A stretch of DNA of 20,736 nucleotides from CAZWVI01 sp964637165 (GTDB lineage: Bacteria > Planctomycetota > UBA1135). Location: the NCBI GenBank assembly GCA_964637165.1, contig CAZWVI010000029.1, positions 1 to 20,736 on the forward strand, written 5' to 3'. This document shows, piece after piece, positions 15,867-20,736 of this stretch (the stretch's first letter is position 1; each line of letters opens with the position of its first letter). The notes under the pieces were generated by a model. The model was not told the origin of the DNA. It worked only from the letters and a program-made list of their open reading frames with translations, and made no database searches. A program made the translations under genes and the position numbers.

Positions 15867-16418
15867 ATGATTTGGCTTCCAATTGCTCTAATAATCGTTC
15901 TCGGCCTCATTGTTATGGGGATGTACAACGGTCTGGTTTCAATTCGCAATCAATGCGATGAAGCGTGGTCAAACGTCGATACCGAACTCAAGCGCCGCTA
16001 TGACTTGATTCCTAATTTGATTAACACAGTTAAAGGCTTTGCCAATCACGAGAAGGAGCTACTGGAGCAAGTAACCGCAATGCGCGAACAGGCCTCCGGA
16101 AATCACGGCAGTGTGGCATCGCAGGCCGCAGACGAGGCGGCCCTCCAAGGAGTCTTGGGGAAGTTAATGGTCCGACTTGAGGCTTATCCGGAAGTAAAGG
16201 CCAGCCCAAACTTTTTGGAATTACAGGGAGAATTGGCGAATACCGAAAATCGAATCCAAGCTGCATTGCGTTTTTACAATGGAAACATCCGCGAGAACAA
16301 CAATAAAGTTCAGCAGTTTCCATCCAATTTAATCGCCAACATGTTTGGTTTTGCCGGCCGCGAATTCTTCGAGCTGGATATTCCCGAGGCCCGAGTTGCC
16401 CCAAAAGTAGAGTTTTAA
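15867..16418 (+). CDS. lemA: LemA family protein
   Basis: This 183-residue protein has an N-terminal membrane helix (about residues 4-21) and the LemA helical domain: YNGLVSIRNQCDEAWSNVDT, ELKRRYDLIPNLINTVKGFA, then NFLELQGELANTENRIQAAL and a YNGNIRENN-type stretch before FPSNLIANMFGF. The length is typical. LemA proteins are membrane proteins of unclear function, seen in envelope and signalling contexts. The gene follows the DUF3137-like gene by 13 bp and the two are very likely an operon. Confidence 0.94.
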   Translation: MIWLPIALIIVLGLIVMGMYNGLVSIRNQCDEAWSNVDTELKRRYDLIPNLINTVKGFANHEKELLEQVTAMREQASGNHGSVASQAADEAALQGVLGKLMVRLEAYPEVKASPNFLELQGELANTENRIQAALRFYNGNIRENNNKVQQFPSNLIANMFGFAGREFFELDIPEARVAPKVEF

Positions 16419-16440
16419 GCTCTTGTGAGAACAGAGTTTG

Positions 16441-16466
16441 GGAACTTTTTTAGAAAAGGGAGTTCC
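16441..16466 (+). terminator. Hairpin terminator after lemA
   Basis: The arms GGAACTTTTTT (16441-16451) and AAGGGAGTTCC (16456-16466) form an 11-bp stem (three G-U pairs) around a 4-nt loop, 22 nt after the lemA stop. Only a few T residues follow, so termination strength is uncertain. Confidence 0.5.
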
Positions 16467-16806
16467 TTAAATTGTCTGAACTGCCGCGGATTCCGCTTCA
16501 GCTCGCCTGAATCTCTATAAAAAGCCTGTTTGCCAAGGCTTGACCGCCCCTAAACTTTTGCCCTGTCGCACCTTGCGACGGACGCTCTCTCTCACTTGGC
16601 ATCTCGCAGATCTCCGTTTGGAGGTCGAGCACAAATCACCATTTATTTGGTGCCATCTGAGGGGATGGAGTTGCGGTCTTGGCGCTTAGGCGTTGAGGCC
16701 GCTTTTTCATTTTGGACATTGACCGCATCGGCTGGGTCACTTTTCAATTTAGACACTGACCGCATCGGTTGGGTCACTTTTGCGCTGACGTTATCCTTCC
16801 AGCGCA
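16467..16806. other. Non-coding stretch between lemA and the next gene
   Basis: No convincing gene was found. A 72-codon frame from 16596 has poor protein character and spans the tandem duplication. A small perfect hairpin, GTCGCA (16565-16570) with TGCGAC (16574-16579), is present. The 37-bp tandem repeat described separately takes up 16706-16780. Confidence 0.4.
16706..16780. repeat. 37-bp tandem duplication (two copies)
   Basis: Two adjacent copies with a period of 37 bp share TGACCGCATCGG and TGGGTCACTTTT. They differ at about four positions (710/747, 714/751, 719/756 and 732/769). The second copy ends about 26 bp before the ATG at 16807, so the repeats lie in the promoter or leader region of that gene. 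Confidence 0.7.
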
Positions 16807-17517
16807 ATGTTTAGCTTCAACGACTTCGAGCTCTACCAGCCACGCCTTCAAGGCGATGAGGAATGGAACGGCCGCCGCTTGATAATCCGGAGACACCTTC
16901 AAGCGATGGGCGACAGCCTCAAAGCCGAATATAAAAAGCTGGGTGTCGAACTCGATCGCCGTGAAAGCTTGCACAACCCGCATCACACCAATCGCAAGCG
17001 CGTACGGCGTCAGCGCAGCATGATTTTTCGCGCCAAGAAAGCGCGTACCGCACTTCAGAAATTCCTCGGCAAAGAACTAGGTAAGGACCTCGACTCGGCG
17101 CGCAATAACCTACACTTCCAAATCCTTATCGAACAGCGGGAAATGCGTTGGGGACTGCGCTTTGACGATGGTGCTTGGTACGACCTAAACGTGCTCCTAA
17201 AGCGTGCCGAGGATGAAGACGGACGCAATGCGATTGTGTCCGCCTGCCAGGCCGCGGTCGGCCCATTCCAACTTGAAGTCGACGGCGGCGGTGCTCGACC
17301 CCTAGCCCAAATGAGTAGTCGCGATTGGCGAGATTTAGCCGGCAGTGTTCGTCCAGGGGAAAGCCAAATTGAGATTGTCCGCCGTATGCCCTGCGAGGAG
17401 GTGGTCGATTTAGCCGATGAATTAGAGGTACAAGTGCAATCAGAACTTAAAAGTTTGCACGATTTTTACCGGCTATCTTGCTGGACACTCGACGGCCCTT
17501 CAGGCGCAAGTTTATAG
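16807..17517 (+). CDS. Conserved-looking hypothetical protein (236 aa)
   Basis: The product is soluble, with no signal peptide or membrane helix. A basic helical first half includes HNPHHTNRKRVRRQRSMIFR and AKKARTALQKFLGKELGKDL, followed by ARNNLHFQILIEQREMRWGL, DDGAWYDLNVLLKRAEDE, and an acidic C-terminal helix (EEVVDLADELEVQVQSEL) ending in LHDFYRLSCWTL. The dense charged residues and regular helices suggest a real folded protein. No family is recognised, and the basic half might bind nucleic acid, which is a guess. It sits alone between lemA and the TonB-dependent receptor, all on the plus strand. The ATG at 16807 is the natural start. Confidence 0.7.
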   Translation: MFSFNDFELYQPRLQGDEEWNGRRLIIRRHLQAMGDSLKAEYKKLGVELDRRESLHNPHHTNRKRVRRQRSMIFRAKKARTALQKFLGKELGKDLDSARNNLHFQILIEQREMRWGLRFDDGAWYDLNVLLKRAEDEDGRNAIVSACQAAVGPFQLEVDGGGARPLAQMSSRDWRDLAGSVRPGESQIEIVRRMPCEEVVDLADELEVQVQSELKSLHDFYRLSCWTLDGPSGASL

Positions 17518-17578
17518 CATCTGAATTTTCGACAATTAGTAATGAACCCCGCAACAATGGGTGCGTTTACCCTGCTCA

Positions 17579-19651
17579 ATGATTAGCCTCCTGTTAAGTT
17601 TCTCTTTACTTCAGAACCCCGTTGAAAATGTCCCTGCCCAGCACGAGGTAGTTGTGACCGCTTCCGCACATGCTGAAGATCCTTTAGAAACGCCGTGGTC
17701 AACCGCCCTTTTGGGGCGCGAGGACCTCTTCCAGTCGCGCAGTTTTTCAGAAGCATTCCGCGCCCTGCCATCTGTAATGGTGCAGAAAACTTCGTATGGG
17801 CAATCAAGCCCGTACATACGCGGTTTGACCGGGTACCACAACCTACTCCTAGTTGATGGTATCCGATTAAACCATTCCGCATTCCGCGTCGGCCCCAACC
17901 AATATTGGAGCACGGTCGATCAACTTGCCGTTGAGCAGGTCGAGTTGGTACGCGGTCCTTCATCGGTGCTTTACGGCTCGGACGCAGTTGGTGGAACAGT
18001 CAACATGATTACCATTAGCGCGCCCCGCGGCGAAGCTGGCTCAGGCACCCAAAGTAGTGGGGGAATAATGACGCGCTACGCGAGTGCCGAAGAATCAGTT
18101 GTCGCCCGCGGCGAATTCAGCATGAGTGGCGATGACGATTGGTCATTCATCGCCGGTTACTCTTCTAAAGATTTTGGAGACCTAACTGCGGGCGACCCAA
18201 CTGGTGAACAACCGGGAACCGGTTACGATGAACGCGATGGCGATTTCAAACTTCAACGTTGGTTGGATAACGGTGTCGCACTAACTTTTGGTGCTCAACA
18301 CGTGAAACAAATCGACGTGCCGCGAACTCATAAAACCATCGATGGTATTCCGTTTAACGGCACGAGCCCCGGCTCAGAATTTTATCGCTTACATGACCAA
18401 GATCGGCAACTAATTTATGCGCGGGCAAATTGGCAAGATGCCGGCGGAATGTTTGACCGCGGTGAATTAAGTTTATCCTTGCATCGTCATGATGAAGAGC
18501 GCGAACGTGAACGTATGAGAAGTGGGCAGTTGCGCCACGACATACAAGGCTTCACCGTAAATGACTGGGGAATGCTCGCGCGATTTGGCACCGACAGTGG
18601 CTGGGATTGGGGAGCAGAACTGCATCGCGAATTCGTTGATTCATTTAAAGAAGAATGGCGCGATGGCGTGCAACGCCCGCCATACATTCAAGGTCCTGTC
18701 GGCGACGATGCCACAGTTGATAGTGCCGCCGCCTACATTCAACGCGAAATGCAATGGGATAATTTTTCATTAGTCCCAGGCCTACGCTTCACCCATGCGA
18801 GCATTAGCGCCGACAAGGTTGAAGACCCTGACACTGGCAATCAAACTTCGCTCAACCGCAGTTGGGACGGCGTTACTGGTAGTTTGCGGGCGATTTGGTG
18901 GACTGGGAACGACAGCAATGTTTTCGCAGGTTTGTCTCAAGGATTTCGGAATCCAAGTCTTTATGACTTAACTTCGCTAGATGAAACATCAGTAGTTGAA
19001 ACACCTGAATTCGATCTTGACCCTGAACATTTTCTTCAAGCTGAATTGGGCATGAAGGGGCGCACTTCGCAAGCCGCATGGCAAATATCGGCATGGCGCA
19101 CTTGGATTGACAACATGATTATGCGTTCACCTGAAGAGTCAACTGGCTCAGCGGTCGGCAAAGATAATGCCGATGGTTGGATGCATGGAGTTGAAGCCGA
19201 CATTAGTTGGGAGTTCGCGCCGCAATGGTCGGCAACTGCCATGGCTTCGTGGATGGACGGCGAAGTTGAACAGCGCGTTGGTGAAGATGGAGTTCCATTC
19301 AATCAACTCGCGATAGTAATGGCCCCAGTCGATCGATTGATGCCACTTCAAGCTTACTTAAGTGCGCGCCGCACTAGCGCCGACCAGCGTTTTTACTACG
19401 AGGCGTGGGTGTGGACCATGGGCGCTGCCGACAAGTTGTCATTCCGCGACGAGCGCGACACCGGTCGTATACCAAGTGGCGGCACACCGTCATTCACCAT
19501 CGCCGGTCTAGGAACTGGCTGGAAGTTTAGCGATAAGTTAAACCTGAGTTTGCAGTTAGAAAACGTAGGCAACGAAGATTACCGCGTGCACGGAAGCGGA
19601 ATTAATGGTTCAGGTCGCAGCTTGGTTGCGGTCATGGATATGCGCTTCTAA
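17579..19651 (+). CDS. TonB-dependent outer-membrane receptor
   Basis: From ATG 17579 the product has 690 residues with a short hydrophobic signal region. A plug domain follows: EVVVTASAHAEDP (TonB-box-like start), FSEAFRALPSVMVQKTSYGQ, SPYIRGLTGYHNLLLVDGIR, VEQVELVRGPSSVLYGSDAV and GGTVNMI. Then comes a long beta-barrel ending in VAVMDMRF, with the C-terminal Phe typical of outer-membrane barrels. Such receptors import siderophores, vitamins, metals or glycans using TonB energy; the substrate cannot be told. The frame is open to GTG 17561, but ATG 17579 starts nearer the hydrophobic stretch and overlaps the stop of a 14-codon ORF (17542-17586). A tonB gene follows 40 bp downstream. Confidence 0.92.
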   Translation: MISLLLSFSLLQNPVENVPAQHEVVVTASAHAEDPLETPWSTALLGREDLFQSRSFSEAFRALPSVMVQKTSYGQSSPYIRGLTGYHNLLLVDGIRLNHSAFRVGPNQYWSTVDQLAVEQVELVRGPSSVLYGSDAVGGTVNMITISAPRGEAGSGTQSSGGIMTRYASAEESVVARGEFSMSGDDDWSFIAGYSSKDFGDLTAGDPTGEQPGTGYDERDGDFKLQRWLDNGVALTFGAQHVKQIDVPRTHKTIDGIPFNGTSPGSEFYRLHDQDRQLIYARANWQDAGGMFDRGELSLSLHRHDEERERERMRSGQLRHDIQGFTVNDWGMLARFGTDSGWDWGAELHREFVDSFKEEWRDGVQRPPYIQGPVGDDATVDSAAAYIQREMQWDNFSLVPGLRFTHASISADKVEDPDTGNQTSLNRSWDGVTGSLRAIWWTGNDSNVFAGLSQGFRNPSLYDLTSLDETSVVETPEFDLDPEHFLQAELGMKGRTSQAAWQISAWRTWIDNMIMRSPEESTGSAVGKDNADGWMHGVEADISWEFAPQWSATAMASWMDGEVEQRVGEDGVPFNQLAIVMAPVDRLMPLQAYLSARRTSADQRFYYEAWVWTMGAADKLSFRDERDTGRIPSGGTPSFTIAGLGTGWKFSDKLNLSLQLENVGNEDYRVHGSGINGSGRSLVAVMDMRF

Positions 19652-19691
19652 TCGGCGAGCATGATTGTCGTCATTGCGGCATAATAAGAGC

Positions 19692-20294
19692 ATGAAAGAA
19701 TCCATGTGGAGTAGCACCGTGGTGAGCAAAGCAGCGCTCGCCTCGGTGCTCTTGCATGTGGTCACTCCGCTTGTCGCAAGTGGCGCTTTGTTGGCTTGGT
19801 TGTCGCCGACAGTCAAAGAGCCGCACAGTATTCCGACCTTTGAAGTCCAAGCTCGACTAGCGGTAGAGGAATCAACTTCGCAAGAAGTGCCCGAGCTTGA
19901 AATTGTCCCGCCGCACATAAGCGAGCCGCAGTTAAATTCGACTTTGCTGGAAGACGCTTTCATTGAACCAATCCTCGAGCCGCTAACTACCTTGAGTGTG
20001 CGTCCTGAAAGCGGCACGGTCGAGGCAACTCAAGACCCGGATGCATGTCCTCCGCCGGATTACCCGCGCTCGGCCAGCCGCCAACGCCACCAGGGTCAGG
20101 TTTTATTGTGGGTGGATATTTCTGCTGACGGAAGTGTCGTGGCACTCGGCGTGAAAGTTTCTTCAGGATACGCAAGCCTAGATCAAGCCGCCCTAAGTGG
20201 AGTAGCCAAGTGGCGCTTCAACCCAGCCCGCCGCTTCAATATCCCCTGCGCCTCGACCACCACAGTACTGACCACCTTCGTTTACGAGGGCTGA
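19692..20294 (+). CDS. tonB: TonB family energy transducer
   Basis: The 200-residue product has an N-terminal membrane helix (about residues 12-36), a periplasmic linker rich in Pro, Glu and Ser (with EVPELEIVPPHISEPQ), and a C-terminal TonB domain: PDYPRSASRQRHQGQVLLWV, DISADGSV, SSGYASLDQAALSGVAKWRF and NPARR. It would carry proton-motive-force energy from ExbB/ExbD to the receptor encoded just upstream. No exbB or exbD is in the window. The frame is open to TTG 19665, but ATG 19692, with AAGAG just upstream, is preferred. The linker is less Pro/Lys-repetitive than in enterobacterial TonB. Confidence 0.88.
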   Translation: MKESMWSSTVVSKAALASVLLHVVTPLVASGALLAWLSPTVKEPHSIPTFEVQARLAVEESTSQEVPELEIVPPHISEPQLNSTLLEDAFIEPILEPLTTLSVRPESGTVEATQDPDACPPPDYPRSASRQRHQGQVLLWVDISADGSVVALGVKVSSGYASLDQAALSGVAKWRFNPARRFNIPCASTTTVLTTFVYEG

Positions 20295-20310
20295 CCCAGC
20301 CCACCATTTT
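20288..20310 (+). terminator. Terminator-like hairpin overlapping the tonB stop codon
   Basis: GGGCTG (20288-20293) and CAGCCC (20297-20302) form a perfect 6-bp stem with an ACC loop, followed by ACCATTTTATT. The hairpin includes the TGA stop. The T-rich tail supports a rho-independent terminator. Confidence 0.5.
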
Positions 20311-20321
20311 ATTACTATGCT

Positions 20322-20342
20322 CTTCCCAATTTTTCAGGGAAG
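20322..20342. promoter_or_regulatory. Inverted repeat upstream of the zinc-ribbon gene
   Basis: CTTCCC (20322-20327) and GGGAAG (20337-20342) are perfect inverted repeats around a T-rich 9-nt loop, 24 nt before the ATG at 20367. It may be a second terminator for the tonB transcript or an operator. Confidence 0.3.
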
Positions 20343-20366
20343 CATTAGGATAGAAGCAGGAGAAGG

Positions 20367-20736
20367 ATGTCTGAATACTGTTGTAATTGTGGTTGCGAAT
20401 TGGATGAACAAGCAGAGTACTGCTTGGATTGTTCGCAAAACAATGATTTGCCACAAAATCAGAATACTATTCAAGATGCATCTCACCCGGTAATTGTGCC
20501 AACTCTTGTTAGGCAAGGGAGCAAGATAATCGGTGTTGGCGAAGATGGATTACTTCATTTGGAAGTAACAAATCCATTTCCAAGTTCAGTTTTCTTTGTC
20601 TTGAAATTATCTTTCCTGAGCTCCTCGCAAAGAGAGTCTTTTCAGGAGTTTCAGGACGAAATCGGTGGAGATGTACCAGCTTCTTCTTCAAAAATATTTT
20701 CTTTTTCTTATAGGGCAAACCGTGTCGGGGAATTTG
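20367..20736 (+). CDS. Zinc-ribbon protein, partial (runs off the window)
   Basis: ATG 20367 has a strong ribosome binding site (AGGAG at 20358-20362) and opens a frame with no stop to the end of the window (123 codons seen). The N-terminus has paired Cys typical of a zinc ribbon: YCCNCGCELDEQAEYCLDC, that is C-x2-C spaced by 10 residues from C-x2-C. A Gln/Asn-rich link and a beta-rich domain follow (GEDGLLHLEVTNPFPSSVFF). Such proteins use the ribbon as a small binding or regulatory module; the rest of the protein is needed to say more. Confidence 0.65.
   Translation, partial: MSEYCCNCGCELDEQAEYCLDCSQNNDLPQNQNTIQDASHPVIVPTLVRQGSKIIGVGEDGLLHLEVTNPFPSSVFFVLKLSFLSSSQRESFQEFQDEIGGDVPASSSKIFSFSYRANRVGEF

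Noticed and set aside
16030..16404. 124-codon minus-strand ORF inside lemA
   Set aside because: It is fully inside the convincing lemA gene, with Arg/Pro-rich shadow composition.
16596..16814. 72-codon plus-strand ORF after lemA
   Set aside because: It spans the 37-bp tandem duplication, has poor protein character and ends inside the start of the next gene; treated as non-coding.
17583..17963. 126-codon minus-strand ORF under the TonB-dependent receptor
   Set aside because: It is opposite the conserved plug domain and has no recognisable features.
1..20736. CRISPR array, transposon, prophage or rRNA genes
   Set aside because: No regularly spaced repeats, transposase, integrase, phage structural genes or rRNA sequence could be seen on either strand.

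Overview
The window looks like part of a Gram-negative (outer-membrane-bearing) bacterial chromosome of moderate G+C, probably from an uncultured environmental lineage. It carries a TonB-dependent receptor with a TonB partner, two exported lipoproteins, and two adjacent large FG-GAP/UnbV (CRTAC1-like) beta-propeller proteins of a kind expanded in Planctomycetota and relatives. That phylum is an inference; no rRNA or other phylogenetic marker is present.

Region 1 (1-5970) holds two consecutive FG-GAP/UnbV propeller genes. The second is the most interesting object in the window. Its reading frame is crossed by one TGA codon (4664-4666), continues open in the same frame to 5884, and the TGA is followed by a hairpin with a 6-bp perfect stem and a GGUC loop starting 18 nt after the codon. 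This matches the geometry and loop of bacterial SECIS elements. Six calcium-loop repeats lie before the TGA and the seventh lies after it, followed by UnbV and thioredoxin-like domains. The best reading is one 1067-residue selenocysteine-containing lipoprotein, not two genes. Region 2 (5998-6996) is a KAS III (FabH-type) gene with an intact triad.

Region 3 (about 7000-9535) is accessory sequence: short genes, all on the plus strand, mixed with fragments. It contains a frameshifted small glycine-rich membrane gene, a 59-codon gene abutting a DUF2200 gene, a small glycine-zipper protein, a multi-pass membrane protein, and what look like a 5' piece and a 3' piece of two unrelated genes joined together. 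An A+T- and lysine-rich rmuC gene (9578-11053) follows.

Region 4 (11091-16418) is conventional: an M3-family zinc metallopeptidase lipoprotein, a convergent UvrD/PcrA-type helicase overlapping it by 4 bp, and a divergent pair of genes encoding a DUF3137-like membrane protein and LemA. Region 5 (16419-20736) holds a non-coding stretch with a 37-bp tandem duplication, an unrecognised 236-residue protein, the TonB-dependent receptor and its tonB, and the start of a zinc-ribbon protein that runs off the end. No tRNA, rRNA, CRISPR array, transposase or integrase was found. No selA, selB, selC or selD gene lies in the window, so the selenocysteine claim depends on those genes elsewhere in the genome.
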